This document shows positions 1-16,652 of a DNA stretch of 64,000 bases, piece by piece. The translations under genes and the position numbers were made by a program. The stretch is taken from positions 63,063,220 through 63,127,219 of the forward strand of contig CM035232.1 of NCBI GenBank assembly GCA_020226215.1. The letters run 5' to 3'. Numbering within the stretch: position 1 is the first letter of the stretch; each line of letters starts with the position of its first letter. Source of the stretch: Sindora glabra (Eukaryota; Streptophyta; Magnoliopsida; Fabales; Fabaceae). The notes below the pieces were generated by a model. It searched no databases and was not told the origin of the DNA. It saw only the letters and a program-made list of their open reading frames with translations.

Positions 1-689
1 AATTAATTAATAAATGATATTTCAATACATAGAATTAATTAGTAAATAACACATTACTTCTAATATTGTCAATTTATTTTTTGGTAGCAGAAGATATATA
101 TCATGTTCATTAACTGTTGCAGTACACATATACACACATACACATAAAATTTTTTGTGAATTTAATTTTAAAATTTTTTATAGAAAATTTTTCATTAATT
201 ATAATTTTGATAATAAAATTTAAAATATAGTAATTTTTTATTATTGATTGTATCATATTTTTTAATGTACATGCTCAGCTGCAAACTATACATATTTTTA
301 GTTAGGAAAATTTTATATATAAATAAATAAATAAATAAATGATAATATCATTTTTTATATAAATATAATTTTGATTTTTGATTTTTTTATTTTTAAGGGT
401 ATTATTGATAGCTTTTTACCATTTCATACTTACAACATTTTGTAATGTCAAACATAGTTATGAAATAATTGTTTTATTTTATTTTATTTCACTTCAATTA
501 ATTCATCGTATAAGAGGCAACATTAGTGTGAATTTTTTTCCCTATTCTTTAATTTTATGATGACGACGTATTAATTTTTTTCAAAAATTTATCACTCAAA
601 AGGATAAAAGCACGCGAGCTTCTCTTGGCAGGAATCGAAACTTTGTCATGGATAAAAATCATTAAAATTATTTTTTTATATAATTCTAG
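1..689. other. AT-rich intergenic DNA
   Basis: Very AT-rich sequence with short poly-A/T runs and a small TAAA microsatellite near 320-340. A 60-codon open frame at 378-560 has the composition of the surrounding intergenic DNA, with Phe/Leu/Ile-rich content, and no recognisable domain. I do not call it a gene. Nothing else is supported here. Confidence 0.7.
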
Positions 690-1034
690 CTAGGACACAA
701 GAAAGTAGTTTTGACTAGGCATATGGAAGGCCAATACTTCAGAACTAACAGATGTTAGCAATATTTTGCAACCGTTGTGATCATTCCTAAACGGAATTCC
801 AAGTCCACCAAAGTTCATTTCAGCCCAAAGATCGTCAAGAATAACGAGTATTATCTTCTTCTGCAATATCCTATCACACAGACTCTTGGCTCTTGCAACT
901 GCAGTCTCGTCACGCTCAAGTTGTAGACCCAGATCGTTGCCAAGCTCTTGTTGAATTTTCTTATAGTCTGGCTTCTTTGTCACAGATGCCATCAAAACCA
1001 CATCGAACAAATTGTCTCTCCTTACTAGTCTGCC
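690..1034 (-). pseudogene. NB-ARC (NBS-LRR resistance gene) fragment
   Basis: Reading leftward from about 1,034, the minus strand encodes a partial nucleotide-binding domain of the plant CC-NBS-LRR type. Visible are the segment LFDVVLMASV (RNBS-A side), the kinase-2/Walker B motif ILVILDDLW and the RNBS-B-like GCKILLTS, followed by a stop after FLVS. NB-ARC domains bind and hydrolyse ATP/ADP as the molecular switch of cytoplasmic immune receptors. Here the P-loop upstream is missing: the frame runs on through about 66 unrelated residues to 1,235. The GLPL and MHD motifs and all LRRs downstream are also absent. About 110 residues of a protein that normally has 800-1,000 remain, so this is a truncated relic. 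Similarity to the RPS5-like CNL group is judged by eye only. Confidence 0.8.
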
Positions 1035-1640
1035 CTTCGTCCGCTGCCAATCACTAGCAGATCGGCGAGTCGCATCTCCGGTCCGGCTTCCAGGCAACGT
1101 TTGGCCGCCAGAAGCTACGAACTTCCTTTGCCCAAGCCGAATGGTTGCAAATCGGAAACCGTCGCACACGAATCCCTCCGCCCAGCCCGAGTGGTTGTAG
1201 ATCGGACACCCCTGCACACAATCCAGCAACGACACATCATCATCACCAGATGCACAAAGTCATACCTGCTCGGGCATTCTTCCGCTCCAACCGACGGCCT
1301 TCAACTGCTTCCGAAGGCGGCAGCTCCTCTCCGGTGGTGACGAAACGCAGTTGAAGCTGCGGCAAAGAGAAGAAAGGGTTTCGGTGGGCTGAGGAGTAGA
1401 TTGTGGAAAATGACAAAAATTTTTGCATTTCACCTGATTTTCACTTCGGATGGGAGAGGGGGTGAATTTCACCTGGGCCCACCAGCTTTTCAAAACTAAA
1501 TTTTGCTCCCCCCTCAATTTCACCCCCAGCCAAACGGGTGAAATTCTCCATCTCCCCCCCTCCAATTTCACTCCACCGATTTCGCCCCCTCCCCTTTCAC
1601 CTATTCCAAACGCACCCTAAGATTTTAACTATTTGTTACT
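1035..1640. other. GC-rich non-coding stretch with possible transposon end
   Basis: This roughly 600-bp stretch is much richer in G+C than its surroundings and has several overlapping open frames in different phases, none with a known domain. From 1,430 to 1,620 it contains repeated variants of a TTTCACC-containing motif and C-runs. It ends in CCAAACGCACCCTAA, which resembles the outward-facing end of some plant MITEs (their other end reads TTAGGGTGCGTTTGG). I could not find the partner terminus, so this is only suggestive. Confidence 0.3.
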
Positions 1641-6633
<4,993 letters not shown>

Positions 6634-6925
6634 ATAAATATTGATTAAAATCTTATTTTGGTTCCATAAGATTGAATTTTTTTTAATTTTGTTCTTGACT
6701 AAAAGTTTATATAAATTTAATCCTTATAAAAATAAAAATTCTTAAATTTTAGTCTTTCTTATAGAAATTCAACGTTCTACCTCATATATATATATAAAAA
6801 GATTAAAATTTAAATTTTTTAATTTTATACGGATTAAATCGATATAAACTTTTAGTTAAAAAAGATTTATAAAATTTCAATCTTTCGGAGACCAAAATAA
6901 ATTTTTAATCATAAATATTTGACCT
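6634..6925. mobile_element. Foldback/MITE-like inverted-repeat element (copy 1)
   Basis: The left arm (about 6,634-6,760) and the right arm (about 6,800-6,925) are imperfect reverse complements. For example, AATCTTATTTTGGTTCC on the left pairs with GGAGACCAAAATAAATTT on the right, and ACTAAAAGTTTATATAAA on the left pairs with TTTATATCGA/TATAAACTTTTAGT on the right. The loop carries a short AT run. There is no coding capacity, so it would be a non-autonomous hairpin element. Exact ends and target duplication are uncertain because the flanks are also AT-rich. Confidence 0.6.
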
Positions 6926-7639
6926 ATATTCACTCATTTACTATAAAAAAATTAAAAATAAGTAAATAAATAAATATATGATATCATTGATTAAATTTTA
7001 AGCAAGTATATTCTTATTTTGGATAATAAATACAATATATATATATATATATATATATAGTATAATAAAATATAATTAATTAAATTTTAAATAATTATAT
7101 CTTTATTTTAAATATCTTGATTATATTAATATAAATAGATATAAAATAAATATAAATTAATTTAATTTATATATCTATTTATATTAATATATTTTTTTAC
7201 CATATTATTGTTATAATCCATTAATATTTTATTAGTTATTAACTAATTTAGTAGTTATTTAATTTGAATACAGCCATATTTAATCGTAACTAAATTAAAA
7301 AAATAAATTAAATACTTAAATTTTTTAAAAAATTAAGTTATAAAATTTGAATAAAATAAGCGATTTGACATTTTTCTTTTCTGAAAATACACATACTATA
7401 ATTTTTTCGAGGTCACAACTGTTTCCTTTTTATAGACTGTTCTTCAGATAGTAATTTGGAGAAATTTTCTATTAATAATAAGTTATTGAAAAAGTATTTG
7501 ATTGTTATCATCTACTATGCATCGGTAAACTTACGAGAAAAATATATACTAAAAATTTAAAAGATAAATCTAGCCTACGAATAAACAGATAATGATAATA
7601 TCCATATTTATAGTACTATTATTATTATAATGTTTTAAA
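6926..7639. other. AT-rich intergenic DNA
   Basis: AT-rich, with a short AT microsatellite at about 7,035-7,059. No gene or element is recognisable. Confidence 0.6.
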
Positions 7640-9203
7640 AAATTTAGGCTTTTATTTTTTATGATTATAGCCCTCATTCATACTTCACAAGGCCAAAACT
7701 GCCCTTCAACATATCCAAATATCAGCAATTTAGCACGGGTATAATAGTCTTTCTCGAAGTCGGTATAACACATTATGGTGAAATATTTTGCTTTCTTCCA
7801 TCATTCTCTCCGCCCAAAAAGAAAATACAGATATAATAACAGAAATTAAAAATTTTTGCAGCCCCACGTCTCCAAACCTTGATATAACGGGTTAGTTTAT
7901 TCTTAAGCTTCTTTGTTAGTGTCATTTCATTTGCATTGCTCAAATCTCTCTCTCACTTATGGGTAAGATTTTATTTGCCTTATTTTTTTATAAACCAAAA
8001 TACTGTATCCTTTGACATTTCTTCATCTTTTTCTTCTGGGTTTGTCTTTGTTATATGCTTTTATACATGTATTATATATTCTCTTCCCTCTTTTCTCTGT
8101 CGTCAAATCTTTAATCTTTAAATGAATATTAAACAAGAATACGTCGATTAAAGAAATAAAGATACGAACAGTGCTGGCTTCTATTGTGGGCAATCTTCTA
8201 TCATTTTGTCGTATATTCTTCATTTCTTCATTCTCCTCAATTAGAGAGTAAGAGAAGCCAAAGGACAAATCTGATTTGAAATTTCAAGATGCGGGTATGT
8301 GGGCGCTAGCCCCCACAAATCCCTGTTACCCTGAAACAGTGTCAGATTATTGAGAAAGATCAGTAAAGTAATGACTTTGTTCATGGGTATCCGTTTTTAT
8401 GCAAAATGGTTCGTTACCCATATAAGATATCACCCTATCTTGCCATTGTCAGGGCTCGGGAATAGCTTATATAGGTCTGAAAACAGAGCCTGAGGGAGAG
8501 AGGGGGACCTGTTGTGGGCTTTTATTACTGTAGCCTGAAAGGGACCCTTTTAGCCTCTGTTTCAAAGAAAGGCCTGAGCTTTTTGATGGATTGGTTTTTG
8601 CTGTTACATCCTCGGTATTCTGGAGGAATTCATCGCTTTGACAGCTATGATATGTACCATTGGCTTTCCTTGGGCTTTGTATCTCCCTGCGTACTGGGAG
8701 TTATTTCATCAGTCCCGGTGGTTGTGGTCTCATCAACGTCCTGGATTGATTCAGTTCTTCTCTGCTTTTTGCATGGTGAATGATTTTAATGGCTTACCTT
8801 TTTTTATTGGTTTTCGTTTTTCGTAGATTATCTGTTCTTATCTTCTGGACTTGTCTGTTTCTTTTCAAATTTTGGCTTTTCTCAGTTTTCTCTGTCTGCA
8901 TGTTAGGCTACTTATAACCTGGAGACTATTGAGTTTTTCTAGTACCGCTATCTGTATTGCATGTTATTGGTTTCATATTTAGAAATAGAAATATTGCGTC
9001 CGTTGTGGTTTGCAATCTTGTCTTTAACGATGGCAAAATAATAAAAACTGTCTTTGATGTAAAGGTGTTCTTTCTCCATGTCTGATATTTTCAACTTCTA
9101 CCTTTTCTCACCCTTATTTAGGTCCACTTTGCAGTGCTCCAGCTAAGCCGTATATTGTTGGACAGTGAAGCATTGAGAAATTTAGGTTACAGTGAAGTTT
9201 TCA
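7640..9203 (+). promoter_or_regulatory. Promoter and spliced 5' UTR region of the ARID-HMG gene
   Basis: Base composition becomes markedly less AT-rich from about 7,680. There are CT-rich tracts (for example 7,945-7,956) typical of plant 5' UTRs and two good splice-donor candidates: GTAAGA at 7,963 and GTATGT at 8,295. A strong acceptor follows, a pyrimidine-rich tract ending in AG at 9,120-9,121, 83 bp before the start codon. I infer a 5'-UTR intron joining one of these donors to 9,122. The transcription start cannot be fixed from sequence; a TATA-like ATATAATA near 7,831 is one candidate. The short open frames here (7,936-8,121 and 8,514-8,826) would lie in leader or intron. Confidence 0.45.
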
Positions 9204-12200
9204 ATGGAATCAACATCTTTTGCCAACAGGACACCGTTCCCCGTCAAAGAAGGAGCTTCTAACTTTCATCCCTATCCTGCACCTCTTGCAAAATATGAGG
9301 ATATTGTAACCAATCCAAAGCTCTTCATGTCTACCCTCGAGAAGCTCCATGGTTCTATGAGCACAAAATTCATGTAAGTGTCTCTGTCCTTGAGCCATCA
9401 GCACACGTCTTGTGCTATAATTTGTGTGGTCCAAAGTGAACCAAAAATGCTTGGGTGTTAGACTGTTAATTTCATTTTGCTACATGGAAAATTTTATTGT
9501 TATCTTTATATCCGTTCTGTTCCTCTTTTGTTAATCCTAATAAATAATCATTGGGATCTTCTTTCTTCACGGTAGAACAAAAATTCTTTGGTATTGGGGG
9601 CAGTCTGATGTTGTAACTTCTGCCATGGAATATATGGTTGGTATATGATCCATGGTTTTACTTAATGTAAGTTTACTCGCAGGATAGTGGTTTTCTTGTG
9701 TTGGTGTGAGAATAGTCCTGTTACATGGAAGTAATCACCATCGAAGATTTAATATACAGTCTCGTTTAGTCCGAGAACTGCCTGCCAAGTGCTAACATGG
9801 GGAATGTAATTAAAAGATTTGAATTATTTTTTGGGGAATCTGATTAGGACTTTGTTGTGGCTTTTGGAACATCACTTTTTAGATGGAAATTTTCATTGCA
9901 TTTATATACCTCAAAACCTTGTTATTTTTTCAACATTACTTAAATGTCAATTTATCTGTCTAACTTTAATTTGCCTTTCTGTTGTGCGCGCGCGCGCACG
10001 GGGTCTGTTAATTTTGGGAGATGCAATGAGGATATTAGTAGTTTAACAATTGTGATTAATTCAATTATTAATTATCTGTTAACAAGTGTGTTAAAGGCTT
10101 TCCTTTTTGGGTTAATTGTCTGGGGGGAGGGTCTTAAAGCTTCTAGTTCACATTCCTTTACCTTGGGACAAATGCACTGTGTATTAATTAGATTAGATAG
10201 CTGAGTAAACTTGCAAGCGTGTTTCTCATTTTACACACTCTCTGAGTTCTTTTTTAATTTTATTTGAAAACTTCTTGTAGGATCCCCATCATAGGGGGGA
10301 GAGAACTTGATTTGCACCGACTTTTTGTGGAAGTGACTTCTCGTGGAGGCATCGAGAAGGTAAGATAGGAATATTTCTAACTAGTTGGGCTATCAACTTT
10401 CTTAATTTCTTTAATGGATTGAATTTAGATCTATTTTTAGTAAACCATATGCTGGCATATATTTGAGTGTCTTTTTCAGTGATTAAAACTTAAAATTACT
10501 TTGATGGTGTTGCACTTTTTTTAGTGATTATATATGTATAGAATTGATAGCGGATCACATTTAAGCTCAATTTGTATCTTTGCATAAATGAACCGGTTTT
10601 GGAGTGTGACATGGTATAACAGAAGAAGAGCATGCAACTCACATGTCGTATTTCCTGTACCATATTAGCATATCGTGGAAATTGTGTATACTTGTAGCCG
10701 TGGTTGTAGCAATCTTACAATTCCTGATAAAGAATCTTTAGATTTGATTCAAATCAGTTTGAATCTTGCTATTCGATTGAAGCCAGGGCCTCTTTTCTTT
10801 CTTTTTTTTTTTCAAATCATGAATTTTATTTTTAACTCGTTCATGATTTACAAAATATGCCTTTCGATGCACAATTAAATTACCGTGCTTGTAAGCATCC
10901 ATTACAGCGGATATTTTTTGTGGAACATGTATCAAGCACTCACATGCAGCCTGCGCCAGACAAGATAGAACAGAGCTGGATCTAATAATCCACTAAGGGC
11001 AGAAAATAGGGAACTAAGTTAAATGAAACAGTTCGTTCTGACCTACTGTGCTAAGAAGCTTTTTGGCACCCATGGCTCTGTGTGGATGAAAATTTGGGGT
11101 GATGTTATTGTTGCTACCATTGAGGTTCCGTGAATTTTGCTGACTTCATTTATATACTATCCACAGTTAGCAGACATTGTTATCCAAGTAATGTTGTGTT
11201 TGTCTTGGTCAATTCTTGTTCAATGTGATAACTGCATGCTTGGTATTTCATTTATGGAGGACCCAAAAGTGATTTTGAGAGGTTAAAATCAATTCTGGTA
11301 TTTTTAAATTTTTCTTTTTTTCCAAATTTGGTCCTGAGCAAAATTAGAATCTAAATTAATTGTCAACTATAATTTTCTGGTGTCAGTCATTTATCATTAC
11401 ACTGAAATCATGGCTCTGAATCAGTGTTGTTCACTAGATGTTACATACACAAATGCAATGAACTGGTTACAGTATCATGTTCATGGCATATCTTTAGGCT
11501 TGACAAATATATGTTTCATCATGTTTGATTTCGCTGTTTGAGAGAAGTCCAGCTGTCTTGTGATTTGTAAAACTGTATTGTTTTAGTAAGAGAGGACTTT
11601 TTCAACCCTCAGTATTGTGAGGGTGCCTTGTTCTAGTGCACGAGGACTTTGTTTACATAATGTGTTCCAATCTTTTTTCTGTTTGATTGTCATTGGATTC
11701 TAAGTTCAACATAAATTGTCAAATAATCAGTAATATTTGCTCGGAATCTGGTGTCAACTAAATAGAATGTTTAGTTTGTTGATAATGTAGCCCTGTATTC
11801 AAAGCTACTTAATAACTAGGTCCGGAAATTATCTTGATTATTAATTACTAGTTTTTCTTCAGTTTTATCTAAAATTTCAGTGTTGTGTGGCTATATTGAT
11901 ATTTGCTTAATTATCTGGTTAATCTGAATTGCAGATTATTAGGGAAAGAAGATGGAAAGAAGTAACTTCTGTCTTCAATTTTCCATCAACGGCTACCAAT
12001 GCTTCTTTTGTACTGCGGAAGTACTATGCGTCATTGCTATATCACTACGAACAAATCTATTTTTTTAAAGCCCGCGGATGGACCTCCAACAATCCTGGTG
12101 TGCTGTTTGTGTCTAATACCAAATTGTATGTTTTATGTTGGTGGCTGTTTCAATGTTCATAATATAAAGTGACAAATTGGTCTCTGCCAGATGCTTTGCA

Positions 12201-13564
12201 GAATCCATCAAGCATTCCGCTTCCTGCCCAAAGAACACAATTTTTGCAGCCTCCTTCGGGAATTCAATCAGACACACTTCAACAATCAAGGCTTAATACT
12301 GCTGAATTGCCTGAAGGTCTCTTTGTTCAGCCCCAGATTTGATCAGTTCTTGATCGCTGTTATTATCATGAAACAGTTATTCTTGAAATCTGTTGATGTA
12401 GTAATAGATTGTTGGGCTTTGTGTAGCTATCTCTATAAACACAGTTCTGCACTAATATCTTCCAATCTGTTGCAGGTGTTGTAACCATTAACATCTGTTT
12501 TTCTCTTTTGACTATTCTAACCTGAACCAGTTTTCTGGTCTGTTGATTACCTGTGCACAACTCAATTTTCCAGCATTTTTCTGGATTACAACTGTAAGTT
12601 GACAGCCTGTTATTCATGTGTTTTTGGCACCTTTGCAGGATCTTCGCTAGCTCCGGTCATTGGAGTTATTGATGGGAAGTTTGAAAGTGGTTATCTAGTA
12701 ACGGTCACAATAGGTTCAGAGAAATTGAAAGGGGTACTCTATCAGACTCCGCAGATGCCTATATTGCCCCCACAGCCTTACAGTGTTTTAGTTAACAATA
12801 ATGCCTCTGCTTCATCGGGTATCCAACGTCGCAGACGCAGGAAGAAATCAGAGATAAAAAGGAGAGATCCGGCTCATCCGAAACCTAACAGAAGTGGGTA
12901 TAACTTCTTCTTCGCAGAGCAGCATGCAAGACTGAAACCCCTTCACCAAGGGAAGGACAGAGAAATAAGTAGGATAATAGGTGAACTCTGGAACAAGTTG
13001 AAAGAGTCAGAAAAATCAGTAAGCAGTTTTCTTTTTCGATTTGTGGCCTTGTGGAGCTAGCTTTCATATAATGTGCGCACGGACGCGGACACATCTTTGG
13101 ATACTGACCATTTTTTGACCTTTTTTCCGCTGTATGTTCAGGTTTATCAAGAGAAAGCTCTTAAGGATAAAGAGAGGTACCGAGCAGAGATGGAGGATTA
13201 TCGCGAGAAACTGAAAGTAGGTCATGTTATAAGTGATGCCGTGCCACTGCAACAACGGTTCCCTGAACCCGACACAGATATGGTTGATGCAGATGTGAAG
13301 CTGGACGAAGCTGATGAAGAGAACTCTCCTCAGACACCAGACGAGAGCAGTTCCGGCGGAAGCGAATACGAAGATGATAAAGCTACCGAGAAAGATCTGG
13401 ATGTAGATGTATATCCTGAAACTGGAGTAGTTGCTGAATCTGACTTTTTCGGCCCAGAGAAGTCAATCAAGGTGGCGGATTATGAACTTGCGAATAGAGG
13501 AGATACTGGGGATCAACGGGCTCGAAAGGTGGATGAGTTCAAAAATATGCTGGAATTGATCTAA
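9204..13564 (+). CDS. HMGB15-like: ARID and HMG-box DNA-binding protein, HMGB15-like, six coding exons
   Basis: Predicted coding exons are 9,204-9,373, 10,281-10,359, 11,935-12,097, 12,191-12,316, 12,639-13,018 and 13,142-13,564. All junctions are GT-AG and keep one frame, giving 446 residues (Arabidopsis HMGB15 is about 450). An ARID/BRIGHT domain spans about residues 34-130: FMSTLEKLHG, then GGRELDLHRLFVEVTSRGG with the typical ARID 'LDL..LF..V..RGG' core, then LRKYYASLLYHYEQ. A basic, NLS-like RRRRRKKSEIKRR is at 243-255, and one HMG box at about 256-328 (PKPNRSGYNFFFAEQHARLK ... IIGELWNKL ... YQEKALKDKERYRAEM). The tail after 330 is acidic. ARID-HMG proteins are plant-specific nuclear DNA-binding proteins. 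Arabidopsis HMGB15 acts in pollen development with MADS factors, so a chromatin or transcription role here is inferred by family. The 1.6-kb intron 2 is the longest. No stop or frameshift is seen. The start is the ATG at 9,204; an in-frame GTG just upstream is not a plausible plant start. Confidence 0.93.
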
Positions 13565-14050
13565 GAGAAACAAAAAACAAAGTTTAGTCCCCAATTAGCC
13601 ATTACAAATTTTGGGATTAGGATTGACTCAGTGTTTGATATATATTTGCTCACAGTACATTTAGGATATTTTGACAATGGATCTTGTGTTCTTTCATTCT
13701 GTTACAATTTGAGCATGCTCACATGCAATATGGTGGTGGTTTTTTTTTCCCTTAGAAGAAAGGGATACTGAGAAGTTGGTTTCCAAAAGGGGTTGTGGTG
13801 GATGCATGTTCACAACTTCTTGGTCTTTCATCTCCATCATCTTTTTGTGGACCCTATGGATTTTTGTTTTTACTTTTTCTTTTGGCTGTTACAAAGGAAA
13901 TCAGAAACAACCAACAGCCACAAAAACCAACAGTAGGAAGAATCAAACCAAAATGAAGGGGATCAAAGGGGAATTTCCTTTGCTTACTGTTTGGCTTATT
14001 CTTCAATCAGGCTGTTGTTAGCAGTGGTTTGTATATATCCTCAGTCAGTT
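13565..14050 (+). other. 3' UTR/downstream region of the ARID-HMG gene
   Basis: Moderately AT-rich sequence directly after the TAA stop at 13,562-13,564, with no coding signal. The open frame at 13,776-14,021 overlaps likely 3'-flanking sequence and lacks a domain. The polyadenylation site cannot be placed with confidence. Confidence 0.4.
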
Positions 14051-14904
14051 TGGTTTCCATGAAATTGTTGTGCTTCGATTTACCTTGAACCAAGATAAGA
14101 TCGTTATGACTAACTTTTATTGTTTCTAGTAGCACCTCTTCTAGTCAATCAGTATGATCAAAATTATTTAAATAATTCTAATTGATTAATTAAAGTGTAA
14201 ATTATAGTTTTTTAAGTCACAGAGAAAGTCGTAAGCCTAGGAAGAAGTAGGACGACATTTTATTGAAACCGAGAACAACCGAACGACTTGGATCAATTTT
14301 CTTAAGGTCGAAGTTGGTTCGGTTAAATGAATCAGGCGAAAGCAGCAACAAAGAAGACTAGTTTTGTTGGGCATTGGGCAAGGTTGGTGTGACTGGGTTC
14401 TAGTTGATGGTACCTGAGGATCGACCGACCCAACATAAAATGATATCGTTTTCGTTGGCTCCCTTTTATTACTCGGATCACGAACATGCAGTAAGCTAAT
14501 CTCCCTATTCATTCTTACTTAGAAAGCTAACAAACAAACCCTAGCAAAGGAGCACCGCTAATTGCGTTTGCCCCCCCAGGTAGGGCTAAGAATTGTGTAG
14601 GTTGAATCGGTTAGGAAGGCCCAATTTAACTAACCGAACATAACTTCCCATGTAAATATCGAACCCGACTTCAATTGATTATAGAGCACTACCTGCCATA
14701 AACTGAAATGGTCGGTTATGGAGGGCTGTGGGTGGTTTCCATTGATTTTGAAATTGCAATCCATTCTAGAATAAAACCTGTTATTATTCACACAAAACTC
14801 AGCAGATCTGTTAAGAGATAATAGATTTGGTATGTAAGAGACCTTTTGGCTGAATTTAGAATTAGAATGCTTCTTCAATTGAGTTTTATTTAAACAAAAT
14901 TAAA
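14051..14904. other. Intergenic DNA, no gene recognised
   Basis: Mixed-composition DNA. Minus-strand open frames at 14,237-14,512 and 14,630-14,878 have no recognisable domain and contain Pro/Thr/Ser-rich low-information sequence. I see no complete repeat or RNA gene. Confidence 0.5.
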
Positions 14905-15172
14905 GCCAAAAACGGAAAGATTAAAATCTTATTTTAACTTTTGAAGTATTTAATTTGTATCAAATTTGTCTTTAAAATAAAATTTATATTAATTTAATTT
15001 TTGAAAGTTTGAATTCAAGTAAAATTTTATTATTTATCTCAAACAATTAATATTTATTAGAGGAATTAAAATTTTATTTATAATTTCAAGAATTACAAAT
15101 TTTATTTGAGAACGAAATTGATATAAATTAAATATTTTGAGTATTAAAATAAGATTTTAGTTTCGGGAAAAT
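14905..15172. mobile_element. Foldback/MITE-like inverted-repeat element (copy 2)
   Basis: The left arm (about 14,915-15,010) starts near AAAATCTTATTTTAACTTT. The right arm (about 15,080-15,167) ends in TTAAAATAAGATTTTAGT, its imperfect reverse complement. The arms pair further inwards (for example TTTAATTTGTATCAAATTTG with GATATAAATTAAA). The design and the AAATCTTATTTT motif resemble the element at 6,634-6,925, suggesting one MITE-like family or superfamily. It has no coding capacity. Confidence 0.55.
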
Positions 15173-15778
15173 CAAACCTTGAGAATGTATTCGAGTTTAG
15201 CAAATTTGAAAGCTAAGCCAAGAAAATTAGACAAAACATTAGACAAAACAAAGATCAAAAGCAAATCCTAACTTCCTTTCCTTCACTAACTTCGTAAAAT
15301 CCTTAAAAGCCACGACTATGGCAAATGGAGGTGTTGCTGTCGTGGAAGCACATCATGAACTGTTTCTATATATTTTTTGTTTTTGCTATAGATCATGTTT
15401 AGGAATCACAACCAAACTTGAATAATCTCAAAGTAATCAATCTTGTTGAAGCTGAAACATCAAACTAGAAATGGGTTGGAAATAAAAAAAAAGAAAAAGC
15501 CATTAAATGTCTTAAGTGTTGTTCATTCTTCACATTGGTAAAAGTGGAAACTTTCCTTCTTGTCGGTGATGTTTTCAATGCTGAAAGAAGCAAAGAAAGT
15601 TCTACAAGGGCCCACCTGAACTTGGATATGGAATAATTAAATTCTGTTGTTTTGGACAAGCTTTGCATCTTACAGTCGATTTTTAGTTTGAGATGGTTTA
15701 TATATTAACCATTCCATTCCGACCGATGGGCAAAATTCTCTGTTTATTTTGATCTAATATCGTCTGATAGCCTGTCAC
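15173..15778. other. Intergenic DNA, no gene recognised
   Basis: No domain is visible. A short open start at 15,318 (MANGGVAVVEAHHEL) is gene-like in codon use but runs into low-complexity sequence and a stop. It could be a first-exon fragment and is unproven. A minus-strand 67-codon frame at 15,465-15,668 has no known domain. Confidence 0.35.
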
Positions 15779-15971
15779 TTGTTCTTAAGTGCATTTGCGG
15801 GTTATGTTAGTCAGTCAGCTTCAGATTATAAAATCTGCTCGCCTCTACCACCAGGCCATTTCATTGATGATTTTTCTGGTCGGAATCCACCTTTATCGCT
15901 CGTCAACATAAATCCACTGAACCCAAGAAAAAGGTCCAACCAGTTACCCACCCAGGCGCATTATCTTTAAG
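15779..15971 (+). other. Possible orphan exon or 5' UTR exon
   Basis: A GC-richer block encodes an open frame containing SQSASDYKICSPLPPGHF and ends at AAG followed by a donor-like GTAATAG at about 15,971. The next 400 bp are T-rich and intron-like. No downstream exon is found before the LTR that starts at 16,653, so a gene starting here may have been cut off by that insertion. I recognise no protein family; it could equally be non-coding. Confidence 0.25.
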
Positions 15972-16652
15972 GTAATAGTTTTTTCCCTAATTTTTTGAAC
16001 ACTCGATCTCTTCTTATTTTCAATTATTACTTGTGACTTTTGTTTGTTGTCTTATGTTTGAGTTTTAATTTTGACTTTGGGTTATAGTTAGCGTTTGCAA
16101 TCCCATTTTTTTTATGTGTTAAAGCTTGTGTATGCATCGTTTTATTTTTGAGATGTGAGCTTGTGATTGTAATGTGATTTCACCGTTTGATTTGGTTGTG
16201 GCTGTCATGATGTACTGCATATAATGAACTAGTGGGTCATTTGATTGTCATGTATTATTTGGAAATGTTAGTGCTATTGCATTTGTTTGGGCCTTTGAGT
16301 GATTATTTTCATTTGTTTGCTTATTGATGAACAATATTTAGTTAAAAAAAAAAAGAAAGCTGAATCAAGTAGAATGTTAAAGAATAAGGATCAGTCTTCA
16401 TTTAAATTTGTGGAAAAAAATGGTCATGCCTTACTGGACCTATAATATTTTAAAATGCCTTGATACCGTTGATTATGGCTTAAGCGTGATGAAATTCATT
16501 TATATAATCAATATTGATCCTAACCCCAGCTATCCTTTACCCCTAAGAGAACACCTATTGGCATTGTACCTTGTGAATATTGCGTTTGGCTATAGGGTGC
16601 AATCATGGTCAATGACTTGTTATTTTGAAACTAATGCTCTAGGCTAGTAACT
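15972..16652. other. T-rich, intron-like DNA
   Basis: T-rich sequence without a recognisable gene. The open frame at 16,408-16,647 shows no domain. The sequence is interrupted at 16,653 by an LTR. Confidence 0.4.

Noticed and set aside
9970..9981. GCGCGC run as a Z-DNA or regulatory element
   Set aside because: Only about 12 bp within an intron. Too short to mean anything without data.
12191..12484. 97-codon frame starting at an ATG within the ARID-HMG gene
   Set aside because: Wrong frame for the exon 12,191-12,316 and reads into the intron. The spliced frame agrees with the ARID-HMG family.
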